A program made the translations under genes and the position numbers. Of a stretch of 64,000 bases of DNA, positions 35,225-46,911 are shown piece after piece. Source of the stretch: Scytalidium lignicola (Eukaryota > Ascomycota > Leotiomycetes); the NCBI GenBank assembly GCA_002812745.2, contig NCSJ02000106.1:1-64000 (forward strand). The letters run 5' to 3'. Numbering within the stretch: position 1 is the first letter of the stretch; every line of letters begins with the position of its first letter. The notes under the pieces are model-generated. The model was given only the letters and a program-made list of their open reading frames with translations, ran no database searches and had not been told where the DNA came from.

Positions 35225-38200
35225 TCATCCACTCGTCTTCGGCTTATCCCCAAGACGAGTCTTATACTTCCTCGGGTCCTTCCTGCTCATCTTAACCCTA
35301 TCTCTCGTNCCCCTTCCCGCCCTCCCAAAATCCTCCACCACCCTTCTTCCCGATCAAACCCCCATGACAAATCCCACATTCCTCCGGCCGATAATTCTGC
35401 TCCCGACTACACCACCCACAAATCATGCGATTAGCCCACTCATGCACGTGTTCTTCGCTTTCATCGTGACACCTATCACAGGCGTACACCTTCTGGCAGC
35501 AGCTGAAGCGGAACCAGCGGTAGGACTTGGTGTAGTGTCTACAGCGACCACGTTTGGGGAGTTCCGTGCCTGGGGTAAGTCCAAGGGTCTCCTTCTTGCG
35601 GCGGGGACCTGAGGAGGGAGGTAGATGGGATGTGCTGATGCGGAGGAACTTGATGTTGGGGAGCTTGAATGTGAAGCGTTGGTGACATTCCCGGCAGACA
35701 TTGCTGGTTGTTTCGCCGCGGACGGAGATGATTCCTGGAGCTGGATAGGCGGTAGAACACCGAGAACAGGTAGGAATAAAGGCACTATCATGAATTAGAA
35801 ATGTGTTACAAGAAAGCTTCTTTCACGGAATGAAAAGTTCAGCAGTATGGTAATTAAACCGTAAGACGTACCTTGGTAGCATATCAACCACGAAGCAGTG
35901 CTCAAGATCCAGAAACCCAGCTCTCACCGCATTTGCATGAATGAATTCTCTCCTAAAACCAGCACTCAAAGTCGCGGCACACTTCCTACAGCTCTCATTC
36001 TTCACCACGCCATTCTTTAAACCCTTGATATCTATAACTTCTTTGCATCTCTCGCACTTAACCGACAGGTTCAAAGTTGCGACCTCGAGAAGTTCAATGC
36101 CATAGAGTTCGAGAAAGGGAAATGAGAGAGCTGTACCTCTTTCGGGGTTTGCAGGTGCTAGACCTGAGGAAGATGGCTCTGATTTATCTTTGTCTTCTGG
36201 CGGGACCTCGACTCCGCCCTCTGTAGACTCATCCCCTGAGTCGTAGGTGTAAGAGTCAGCTGATTCATCACCTGATCCGTCATCTGGATTTACCATGACC
36301 CACTCCGGAGGGCGAGGGATATGATGTATGTGAGATTTTCCCGGATCCGCTTCACCTCCAATGGCAGATTCTTTCGAGGCAGGACTGCTCTTGGTGTCTG
36401 GCTGGAGCTGTGAAGGCGTTGGCAGTGGCGTTGTATCCTCTGGCTCCAAAACTGTCGTTGCAAGGATATGCATTTTCGATGATAAGAAATTGACATGGCC
36501 CATGAGATTCAAGTGCTTCTGTTCCTTTGCCTTTTGCTCAAACGCCTTCTCGACTATCTTTGCATGATCCTCATCCACTCCTTCGAGTTTGATGCGGACG
36601 CTCTGCAAGGGATACAACAAAGGCACAAAAAGCTTGGTTGATTTAACAACCCTCGGAGAAATAGGGAGGTCTTGAGGCCGAGCTGGAGTAATAGGAAGTG
36701 TATAAGCAATCCCGTCGCTGGATTTCTGGTAAAACGGTAGCCGTCCCATCCTTGCCTCCAATTGTCTGGTTTCTGCTTCCCTCTTCTTAGCTGCCTCAGC
36801 TATTTGCGTTTGAGAAAATGCTTCTATGAGTTCTACCGGCTTTCCCTCCTCCTTCGGTTGCTCTTGAGCCACCTCAGCAGCATCTTGGAGTGTAGAAGCA
36901 CTCGTGACAGCATTTAAAGCCTTAAGAGGTGCTGTCGACAGATGCCGAGTGTCCTTATTCGGCACTATTGTTACAGTCTCTGCCTTCTGGACCGATAAGA
37001 AAGTCTCGAGATTCTTATCAAGAGCTTTGATTAACTCTAGCAACGAAGCATTTTTCTTCTCTTGTGCTAGGTTATCAAACCCTCTTTCCACATTGACAGC
37101 GAACCCCCTAGGGATATCTCGGTTGCCAACCTTAAGTGTAGGTCTAGATTCTGGGTACCCTGGCGGTACCGAGAGCTGGCATTCCAAGACCGAGATCTCG
37201 AATGGAAAATCAGGATCAGAAGGCGGTAAGTTGAACTTGAGCGAGGTTGTGCCCTCCTCGATGCCCCATAGCTCATTGGCAGACTGATTGGTCTCCTTTG
37301 GCGAATAGCGTCTCCTGATCTGTCCCAGTTGGAATTCACGTGGATCCTCGACCTGGGCTTTGGGAACTGGCTTTGGCACGACACGTGCAGCTGGGGGCCT
37401 CCTCACAGCCTGTCGACGATCTTGCACCATGACATTCTCATCTAGCACAGGCTGTTGTGTCGAGGCTTCACTGTTTATTCCAGCGCTTTGTATGGCTTCA
37501 TCCTTTCCAAGTTTCGATCCAGGCAGCATTGTTTGGTCATGCACAAAGGGGCAATCATTGCCATTTCGACAGTAGCCTAGCACAATTACATAACATTAGT
37601 ATCTGGTATCCTCTCGTAGGTTCTGCTTGTCGAAGGTCTCGCCCAGCTCTTGTCACGCACAAGCATCACGTGAAGTGGTGTCTTGAGGTTGTATTGGAGG
37701 AAGGGTCAGGAAATCTCATGACAAAGCCACAGTGATGAAAGGATGATATCCATGCCCAAGGCTGAAATTGATAACACGGGAGTTGGGGAGTCAATAGAAC
37801 CATGACGATTGCAGGCAAACCCCCCACTCCCAACGCAGCTGTGCAACATGGTTATGCAGCATACACCTGCATCTGATAATCCACTGCGTTCTCTCTCTCC
37901 GTCTCTCCAATAGAAATATTGTAGAAAATAACATAGAAAAATAAAACAAAAACAAAGTGGAGAATAGAGAGAGGGAGACACAGGATCCNAAAAAAAAAAA
38001 CCTTCAAGCCAAAAAAGAGAGAAAATGCCAAAAAGCCCAAAGAGNATAAAAATAAAAATCAAACATCAGTAATACAGGAAATAATCATAATAATCACACA
38101 GTATAGCACAGTACAGTAAATAACATCAATCAAAAATAAATAAATAAATTAAAAAAAGGTGTCACCTCATTTCACACTTACCAGCACTCCCAAAATACCG

Positions 38201-38584
38201 ACATATCCTACCCGCCTTGGGCTTCTGCTTGTGCTTCTGCGTCTGCGGGCCGACCGTCGTCGCTGCGGCGGCGCGTAAGGCGGTCTCGTTCTCGATGCTG
38301 ACTTCGTGTGCAGCAGCTGTTGCTGCCACTGCTGCCACTGCCAACGCATCAGTAAAAAAAAGCGAACAGATGACCCTCCTCGTCTATGCCATGCAACGCA
38401 ACCATCTCCCTTTTGCCCAGGCAAACCCGTTCAGAGAGAGATGGGCGATGCATATGCGTAACAGATGGCCATGGGCGGTGAAGAGGGACGGGACGAGAAA
38501 AGGGGGGGGAAGGGGCTTAATTTTCTGACCTGTTGGGGATGGTGTTGTTGTTGCTGATGTGGTGCTGCTCATGCTCATGTTCAT
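35225..38584 (-). CDS. C3H / RWD-like / CHY zinc-finger protein
   Basis: Four exons: 38584-38530, 38337-38182, 37576-35872, 35784-35225, giving about 824 residues. The 605-bp intron 2 splits a CCCH finger: ICRYFGSAG in exon 2 joins YCRNGNDCPFVHD in exon 3, giving the exact C-x8-C-x5-C-x3-H spacing. Residues about 140-230 resemble an RWD fold (FPFEISVLECQLSVPPGYP). A Cys-rich ribbon follows (CERCKEVIDI, CRKCAATL, then after intron 3 CSRCSTAYP and CRECHQRF). The C-terminus is the CHY finger (GRCRHYTKSYRWFRFSCC, YACDRCHDESEEH, MICGWCSREQ, CGICHG). The N at 35310 sits beside a G run; ignoring it continues the frame as TRDRVKMSRKDPRKYKTR to TGA at 35225. Start MNMSMSST is chosen because it is the first ATG in the splice-compatible frame. 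CHY proteins bind RNA or act in ubiquitination; the function here is unknown. Confidence 0.88.
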
Positions 38585-41500
38585 GCTGGTGGTTGTTCGT
38601 TGTTGTGCTTGGTGCTTGTACTGTACTTGTGCTGGCGGGAGATGGATGTTGAGGAATGGAACTGTCTGGGCACGGAGATGGATCTCAGTTAGGGGTGGTG
38701 ATTGGAGGAGTTGGGAAGGGAGAATGAGAAGGTGTGCGTGCGGCTGGAGATGATTATTATGGGTTGAAGTTCGAGATGCTGTTGCACGCAACTCTCGTAT
38801 CGAGATCTCGACGGATGATAATTAAGTGAATGAAGAGGAAGAGGAGAGAAGAAAAGGAAAATTGCGCCTTTCTAAATAAATATTTGGATGAACTTTTGCA
38901 ATTTGATAAAGTATATAAAAGGTATAAATAAAATCTCTTCAATTTCGATTTTCTCGAGCTTTCCTTTGGTGGTTCTACATCCATCCGCCTTGAGCTTCTC
39001 TCCCGTCTTGTGGGAGTTCGAGACCCGCCATGACCGTGATGAGTCAAACCGTCTACCGGCAAGTGAACTATCTACAGTACCAAGGTACATTTGGGATAGC
39101 GTCTCTCTTTTCTACTGGCTACAGCTTCGTGGTAACAAGTCAATTGCAGTGTACTCTCTTAAAAGGTCTGACTCTTCAAATGCACACGTCTAGAATGATG
39201 CGAAATTATTCATCTAAACAAGAGGGCCGTGGCATTTGTTTGACTCATCTCTGTGATTGAGCGGTGGCGAGGTACAAGAGGGGTCGATAACGCGTGCGGG
39301 TAATGTTGGAGAGAAGAATGGGATGGGGGTTGAGAGATGTATTTGTATTATCGTTGCAAAATGGAAAAGGAAAACAAAAAACAAAATAATCAATTAATTA
39401 AAAATAAATAAAATAATAAAACAATAAATAATAATAATCCCCAAATCAAAAACTGCCGTTGCAATTCCGATTGTTTCCTTCCCGATTGATCTGATGCTTC
39501 TTGCTCGTATTCTGCCTTTGTGGATGCTTCTAGACTTGAGGCGTAATGTCAATACAAAATAAGAAATCCCCCTTATCCGCTGTCTCCTTTCTCCTTTTCC
39601 CTTGCATGACATCATCATGGGTGAGGTACTTCCGGCATTGTACCTTGGTACCTCGTAAACTACACCAAAGATGTTTTTNGTTTTCTATGTTTCTATCCCA
39701 ACAAAAAAAAAAGACCAACTCTCCGGAGTATGTCCGATTTGACGTTTTGCGATCACCTTTCCTCTCTCCCTTCAATTCACCTTATCTCATCTTTCCCTTC
39801 TTCTGCCAATGGCCGCTATTCCGTCTGACCTCTTCATTTCATCATGGTGAGCAGATCCTCCCTTTCCCCCATTTTGCCGTGGCCGAGTCATGCCAAGGTC
39901 TCCAGTTTTCGGGTGCTTGATTTTTGCGTTGATCCGCCAGCAACCAGCCGGTGGATGGGATGTCATACCAAAAAAAAAAACCCCGACAACCTTCCAAGAC
40001 GTCATCCCGAGCCGCAAATCGCTCTCTCCTTTCCCCGCGTCAAAACGTCAAAACGGGGTTCGTTACTTTGGTCACCGGGTGGCTTTTGTCCAAGTGATTA
40101 CGATGATTACAATGATTACGATGCATGCAGTAATTCTTTTTATTTAATTTAATTTTCATTTTCATTTTTTTCATTTTTGATTTATTCGGTCAGGATACTT
40201 CCCTTCCCTTACCATGCTCACCATATCATATGCTCCTCGCGGAACGAAGATGTGCCGGTCGATCTCTAGCCCTACCCAGCCTTCTAGATTTCTTTATTGT
40301 GTCAATGACATTCACATTTAGCAGAGAAGTCCCTGCGTACCTGTTATTCACTCTTACTAGTGGAAATGGCTTGAACACCTGGGAAGAGCCTCTTCCCGGA
40401 CATCCTGCTTAGTAACCGGTGCACCTTAAACCCCAGCAAATCTATCTGTAGGTAATCTTGGCTTTCTTGCATGATCTCTTCAATCTGGCATAAGTGGGAC
40501 AGTTGAAGGGCCACACTCGACCTGGTCTATCATTCGAGCTCTCTTTTAAGTTTAAACTATCGTTGCCTTTGGCATATGATAGTTGCTGCAGCTTCATTAC
40601 TTCACCTCAGGCCCTGTTGCTCTCAGACATTTTCTTTTGAAGATAGCCAGCCACACCAGAGTCTAAACCAGCCTTCTCTGTGCATTCGATGTTGTCGACA
40701 TTCTTTGAATGAATCAATTCAACATCTCAGCGCTGCCATCTTGCCTGCTTGGGTTTTCTTTCGGCATGTCTGAAGACGAATGGTCCACTATGAAGTAGGA
40801 TATGAAGACATCGGAGTTGATTGTTCGTTGAAACTTTGTCAATGGTGTAGAGCTGAGCCGGATACTTCGGCTCAAGAACGACGCTCTCACACCAATATGG
40901 CTATCTCTCTGTCGAAGCCAGCATTACATCGAAGCAGGTATCATCCTCTGCACTTCTTGTAGTAATCCATCACATTACGAGCTAGAAATTGCCCGATATG
41001 CCTCAGCATAGCCTTCACCAACTCTTTTGTGTATTATCTTCTCCACAAAAGGTAAAGAGACGGACAGCGATCTTCCGGAAGGAACTGTTTCCGAAGATTC
41101 AAAGCGTTGGCTTCGCTAAGGCGCATCTATAGCGAAGCAGTCAATTTCCACGATGGCGCAAATAGGAAGGAGTTTAATCGGCCTTCATGAAGGCTAGACA
41201 ATGTAAGCCCATTATGTGGTCGTGACTAGAAATGCATACGCCGGCTCTAGTCGCCGGATGGATGTTTCCTCACTGCAAAAATGGAAGATCTCCTGAACAG
41301 TTCATCCCCTTTTTAAGTATCAAGCACCGACAAGCTTTGCCAATCTGTGGCAAACTACCATGACTGTTGGAATAATGATTCGCGAATACACGTTCTCATT
41401 GGCAACAGCTTTGTTTCATGGAGGCGCTGGTGCAGCCTGTAAGCGCGGCGGAGTCGCTTCAAACAAACGTGTTTCACGTGCGTTGATTGGCTGCGAGCTC

Positions 41501-42363
41501 TCGAGGATGTTTCTCGCGGCCGTTTACCGAGCCTCCTTATCCCCTCATCGCAACTTTCTTTTCACCTCCGCTATGCACCATCCATCACTGTTGGGTACTA
41601 GGGACAGTTGCTAAAGCGTGTAAAGCGGTTCTCAAAATGGGTCAAATCTCGTGTTGGAAATCGCTCACTGGCTGGAAGCATCCGGGCGATCGCTGGGCAC
41701 CCTACTACGGTACTGTATCTCTCGAAGCTTCTCCTTCAATGAATCGTGAAAAGCTTGGCTGCATTGTGGCCGCCTTTGTTTTGTATTTCGGTCGTCACAA
41801 TGCAGTTGTGTACCTGCAGAGACCTATCGTTATACCTCCGTGGGAAAGCATTGATCAGACTGTGCAGAACTAAAAAATGCTTGTCCTGAAGTCTCGACAA
41901 GGGTCTCCTTTTTGAGACTTATTAAAGACCGTAAGAATAACCATTTCAGTTACTGTTCACTTCATCATCATCATCTTTTCTTGNTTTTTTGTTTATTGTT
42001 CATTGTATTCTATTGGCACCTGCCACAAAGTATATCAGAGCATTGACTGCTTCTTTTCCTTGAACAAAGAAAGCTCCTTTGTCGAGTCTATTGTGATCAG
42101 ATATTGTCCATTGTACCGATTGTCCTTACCTGAGTCGCCTCTAGATTCTTCGAGTAGCGCAGGCATATATTCTTCACTTCTTGCCTATATCTTCACGACC
42201 ATCTTCCTTTCGCTCTAAATTTCAACAAACCANGCAGCTGCCTAGAACTTTCACTTCAGTTATTCATCAACAATTAACCAATATCAAATTTCCCGGAGAG
42301 AACTACATCTACGACATATAACAGAAAGATAACTCAGCCGGATCTGACTTATCAAACAACAAG
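38585..42363. other. intergenic region upstream of LPMO
   Basis: About 3.8 kb with no supported gene. The 1-kb stretch before the LPMO includes pyrimidine-rich runs and an N-marked TCTTGnTTTTTT tract at about 41983. The frames at 41360-41873 lack start context, splicing logic or motifs. Scattered TACAGTA motifs occur at 38624 and 39073. Confidence 0.55.
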
Positions 42364-43701
42364 ATGAAGCCTTGCACTTCACTTTCTTTCCTGTTGGCCT
42401 TGGTGTCAACTACTCGAGCACATATCGCTATAACATGGCCGCTTCCTTTTCGAGCTGCCTACAATCCCAACTCTGTTCCAGCGCAAATAGATTACAGCAT
42501 CACCTCTCCTCTAAACGCTGATGGATCCAACTTCCCCTGCAAAGGCTATCAGGTTGATATGGGCACTCCTGCCGGTGCTAGCGTTGCCACATGGGATGCT
42601 GGCTCCCAGTACAACTACTCAACAGGCAGCGGAGCTTTACACGGAGGAGGATCTTGCCAAATTGCGTTATCTTATGATAAGGGTACCTCATTCACTGTCA
42701 TTCATTCCTACATCGGAAGCTGTCCTATTGCCTTTGGCCAGCAGTTCAACTTCAACGTTCCATCTGATGCACCTGCTGGTAATGCCATGTTTGCCTGGGT
42801 TTGGTACAACGTGATTGGCAACCGTGAGATCTACATGGACTGCGCTTCCGTCACCATCAATGCTGGATCTAAAAGAGATGCGCCTTCAACTGCATTCAAA
42901 GATCGTCCATCCCTCTTCGTTGCAAACCTTAACAATGGCTGCACAACTGTTGAAGGGAAGGAAGTCGTCTACCCGAATCCAGGTCCTGATGTTACTAAAA
43001 ACCAGACCGTGGCTGATGATAGTGGTTCATTCACGGGTACTTGCCAACCTGTTAAGGGAATTGGTGCCGGTGCCGATACTGCTGGCTCGAGCTCTGGCTC
43101 TGGCTCTTCTGCAGCTGCCTCTTCACCTGCTGCCGCATCTGTAACATCTGCCTCTTCACCCGCAACACCTGCATCAGCAACTACTCCACTAGAATCAGCG
43201 ACTACTCCAGTAGCATCACCAGTAGTAGCAGGAAGTGCAACCACCTTGGCGACAGTCTACACGACAACAGCAGCAGCATCATCATCTTCAGCAGAAGCAA
43301 CTCCCACGGCTTCTGCTGGAGCTGGATCTACAGGCACATCATCTGGATCTGGCAATTCCACAAGTGGTGGCCTCACTGTCAATGAAGACGGCGAATGTGG
43401 AGGTACTTTCACATGTGAAGGCTCGATCCACGGCCCATGCTGCTCTCAATGGGGCTGGTGTGGTAGCACAGCTGATTACTGCGCAACTGGATGCCAAGCA
43501 GGGTTTGGACAGTGTGGCTCTTCCCTGAATACTACTACTCCAGCTAGTTCTGGTTCCGCTCCTGCTCCTATTTCTGCTTCTGCTTCCGTGCCAGTCTTAG
43601 TCTCGGCTACTACACCAGCTGGTTCTTCTGTAACACCTGTTCCTGATACAGTTGCAGCCTCTGAGCCTAGTGACGGCGTTTTCACTACTGCACTGGTCTA
43701 G
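42364..43701 (+). CDS. AA11 lytic polysaccharide monooxygenase with CBM18
   Basis: Secreted copper enzyme that oxidatively cleaves chitin. A 19-residue signal peptide ends TTRA; the mature protein starts at His20 (HIAITWPLPFRAAYN), the N-terminal histidine-brace ligand. Further AA11 hallmarks are IDYSITSPL, FPCKGYQ, GALHGGGSCQIALSYDKG with the second copper histidine at about 93, SCPIAFGQQF, WYNVIGNREIYMDCASVTI with the axial Tyr at about 157. A Ser/Thr/Ala-rich, probably O-glycosylated linker (about 230-335) leads to a CBM18 chitin-binding module at about 344-384 (eight cysteines, CCSQWGWCGSTADYC), then another Ser/Ala-rich tail. No intron, 445 residues. Its role is likely remodelling of fungal or arthropod chitin. 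Confidence 0.95.
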   Translation: MKPCTSLSFLLALVSTTRAHIAITWPLPFRAAYNPNSVPAQIDYSITSPLNADGSNFPCKGYQVDMGTPAGASVATWDAGSQYNYSTGSGALHGGGSCQIALSYDKGTSFTVIHSYIGSCPIAFGQQFNFNVPSDAPAGNAMFAWVWYNVIGNREIYMDCASVTINAGSKRDAPSTAFKDRPSLFVANLNNGCTTVEGKEVVYPNPGPDVTKNQTVADDSGSFTGTCQPVKGIGAGADTAGSSSGSGSSAAASSPAAASVTSASSPATPASATTPLESATTPVASPVVAGSATTLATVYTTTAAASSSSAEATPTASAGAGSTGTSSGSGNSTSGGLTVNEDGECGGTFTCEGSIHGPCCSQWGWCGSTADYCATGCQAGFGQCGSSLNTTTPASSGSAPAPISASASVPVLVSATTPAGSSVTPVPDTVAASEPSDGVFTTALV

Positions 43702-44332
43702 GTATGATGATTGATGATTGATGATGGGGATGAATAGTAGATAATTCTGAAAAAAGAATTTTCTTATTACAGGAAGCGGGATGTGACACACTGCCTTCAT
43801 TTTTAGTCTGCGACTAAACTCTAGGAGGCATTTTCTTCTTCTTAATAACTAACGTCTTGACGACTTAAGCATATGCATTTCTATGGGGGATGAGATGGGA
43901 TGGGTATAACGGGTGTACATAGATTCTTTTTTATATAAAAACCTTTCAGAATGAAGAAAAGTGGATTTTGCTACCATTTCCTTTTGCAAACGATTGGAAA
44001 TTTACTTTAGTGGATATTGTGCTGTCGCCATCATATAGTATTTTCAAAACTTTGAACTAGACATAGAGTATATTAAGGTGAGTAAATAAATTATTACTAT
44101 GTTAAGGCTGCGGAATAGGTATCACTATAAAATACCATTGTGATTGTTTCACACGCCGGGACGAAAGTAACTAAATGCGCCTGAGATATAGAGATAAGAT
44201 ATGATGATGATGACGATGATAGGAAGAAAAAAAGACGTCTCAATAAATTTGAGCTTTAGCGTATTTGATTAAACGACCCTCCTGCCATCATTGTTAGTAG
44301 TTAAAGTGGGAATTTACGGGTTCAGGGATAAA
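43702..44332. other. 3' spacer between LPMO and LSB5-like gene
   Basis: Convergent 3' ends; AT-rich with a GATGAT run at 44202-44220. No gene seen. Confidence 0.6.
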
Positions 44333-46038
44333 TTACCAGGTTGGCTCGCTCCTCTCAACCATAGGGGTCTTGACTGCATTGCGATCTGCAAAGGGATCGT
44401 TCTCATCTTCTTCCTCAATGTCATCTTCCTTCTCCTCAACCGGAGCTCGGGAAGGTCGTGGTGGTTGAGGTGGAACCTTCTCGGGTTTATATGTTGGGGT
44501 ACTGATATGTAACCCAGAAATAGCTTGTGTAACATCAGGTGATGGTGATGCCTTCCCCTTTCCTGCCATTACTATGAGGTATTAGTATTTTACGACTGAA
44601 AATGTAGAGGGAACAAAAAACTTACACCTATATAGATGTTGCTGTTCTGCCAACTCATCATCGGAGTCACTGTCAGCATCAATAGCCTTGTCCAGCTGCT
44701 CAAATGTCAGCAGTGCTGTGACAAGTTCGTCATTTGCATGTAGCAATGCACCGAGCCATTGCTCTGATTCCACGTGTTGAATCTGTTTATATGTGAGCTA
44801 TAACTACTACATATATATCTCATAAGTCACTCACGTAGCGCAATATTTTCCGTCTGAGTAATTTGCAGTTATCAAAATGTTGAAGAGCAGCGGTGTTCTC
44901 GGATATTTGCTCTCTCTCCCGGTTGATGAGTCTCAATGCATTCAAGAGATTAGTAGAAGCAACAGAAGATTCAGCGATTGTACTCTTCATAGTCTCTTTC
45001 TCCTCTTCAAGATTGAATGGTTTTCCCCTTTTCTTGCTGCTCTTCTTATCCTTCTTGGGTTTCGAGGCAAAGAAGGATGAAGAAGTTGAGCTCCTAGATG
45101 GCTGTGTTTGTGTCGTAGCGATTGAAGATTGACGAGAGCGTGATGCTCCTGGGGATGGTGCAGATGGTGCTTCTTCCTCCTCTTCCTCTCCTTCGAATGG
45201 ATTCTGCTCAGTTTCCCGTAGAACTCTAGACTGAGCCTGCGTCACTACTTGTTTCCTATGCGGCAATTCCTAAAGGTAATTAGCCTAGACTAGTCTTGCG
45301 GTTTAAGTGCCTTTACCTTGTACAGCGCAGCGATCCTCTCGAGTCCTTGAGTCTTACTATACTGGTTCGCCCAGGATCGAAACAACTCCTTGCACTTGTT
45401 CCGCACTTGAGGATCGGAAAGATCAGAGGTCCCACAAACGCGTAGACGTTCCAGAAGCATCTCATCTGCAAAGGTACGTTGAAAGCGTGATCCAGCATTT
45501 TGGATTAGACCATCTAAAAGAGTAAGAGCACGGAGCTGTCGATGGACGTTGCCATACTTAAGCTTCTTTCGAATTGCCCGAGCAGCTTCAGTTGGACCCG
45601 TGGCTTGGAGCTTGATTGATTCGACAAGATCTGGAATTCCACTGAAATCATCCTCTTCATATTGCTCACTTGTGAGATTCTCGACTGCAACTGTAACCGC
45701 GGAATAGGGTTTTTTCTGTAAACCGAATTTGAAATTAGTACTTGAGGGGTATTTTCGATAATGATTTCCAAAGCATGACTATCTGACAACAATACCGGCA
45801 TTGCAATTGACCAAATATTATAAATTATTCTGATGATACATTCACTCAACTTTGTCTTACAAGAGACATTGTGAAAATTTGATACGTCTCAATGTAGCGT
45901 ATTGGGGAGAGAAAATAAACGGAGCACACAGTAAGGAAATATGGCGTCATAGTAGATAGGTCGAAGATTATACCTTACAACGCAAACAAATTTCCTAGAT
46001 ATGTAATACTGAAATATATTACTGACCTGGGAGAACAT
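44333..46038 (-). CDS. LSB5: LSB5-like VHS-GAT domain protein
   Basis: Exons 46038-46027 (MFSQ), 45715-45317, 45269-44835, 44782-44626 and 44571-44333, about 413 residues. The VHS domain (about 5-140) includes KKPYSAVTVAVENLTSEQ, ATGPTEAARAIRKKLKYG, ALTLLDGLIQNAGSRF and LRNKCKELFRSWA-type sequence. An acidic NPFEGEEEEEE linker with Ser- and Lys-rich stretches follows. A helical GAT-type region (about 215-320) reads STNLLNALRLINREREQISEN and WLGALLHANDELVTALLTFEQLDKA. The C-terminus holds Pro-rich PPQPPRPSRAP and a DPFAD motif. Yeast Lsb5 links the Las17 actin machinery to ubiquitin and endocytic cargo; the same role is inferred. The 12-base first exon and 311-bp first intron are the least certain part; an alternative start within that intron is possible. 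Confidence 0.85.
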
Positions 46039-46911
46039 GTTTATGATATTTTACGGATACAAGCTTGTGGAAGAACTTAGACGGCTCCTTTTCTTAAGGC
46101 GTTACTCCGCTGACGTTTGAAAATGTTGCACTAATGGTTTACGGATGAGAATAATCGACAAGCTGCCGGTACAGTTAGCTAGCCAGATACCTCATCTAGT
46201 TTCAGTTGTCTTGAGTGTGTTGATTCGTCGGGAGTGTGAGTATATCGTAGCTGCTGGTTGTGAGCGATAAGGATAGCGGGGTCCTTGGGGAGACTAACAG
46301 ATATGGGTACGGTTTGAGGTCTGATTGTAGTAGAGGGAATATAATAATATTAAATAAAAGACAACGGTGACTGAAATAGAGCCTCAGACAGAGATTGAAT
46401 GATGCTTATTTTTTGGGCAGAGTTGAATGTGATCACGCAGCTCTGGAGGTCGCAATCAGCCCCACCACTGCCGAGAGCTAGTACTGACTTTCGGCGGATC
46501 GGGCAGCGAATCAGCCTTACGGAACGATGGTTATTCCTTCCGACTCTTTTCAATTTCAACCACATCCGTTCCTATTCACCATCTGTTCATGTGAGACTCT
46601 TGATAATAGTTTGCCAGAATGCCTGCGTATGGGGAATGGAACGATGAAGGCAGAGGCTTTGTAGGTTTCAATCAGGGGTTAACCATGTTTGTTGCTATCC
46701 CTTGAGAGTCTCGCCATCTTTTTGTTGACTGAATGAACTATGTAGTCCTTCAAGTCCCTCACACTCGACACAACAAACGACTGCTTCGTTTCCTCCAGTT
46801 AATAAAAATCACGCATCTTATCAAACTCCTCGTACTTTAAGAAATGCCTATGATGTGGGCCGGGACGGGGAGAGAGCGTACGATCTATCTTCCCAGAATG
46901 AACCAGAAACA
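46039..46911. other. divergent promoter region
   Basis: Between LSB5 and the next gene. The frame of the downstream gene is open back to about 46737 and reads SSPSHSTQQTTASFPP, so part of this stretch may be coding. Confidence 0.5.

Noticed and set aside
39005..39080. Minus-strand tRNA-like stretch with TTGCCGGTAGACGG and TCTCGAACTCCC
   Set aside because: The D- and T-stems do not pair properly and no acceptor stem forms; at most a tRNA or SINE relic.
41360..41873. Two overlapping frames upstream of the LPMO
   Set aside because: No motifs, no consistent splicing, composition like the surrounding intergenic DNA.
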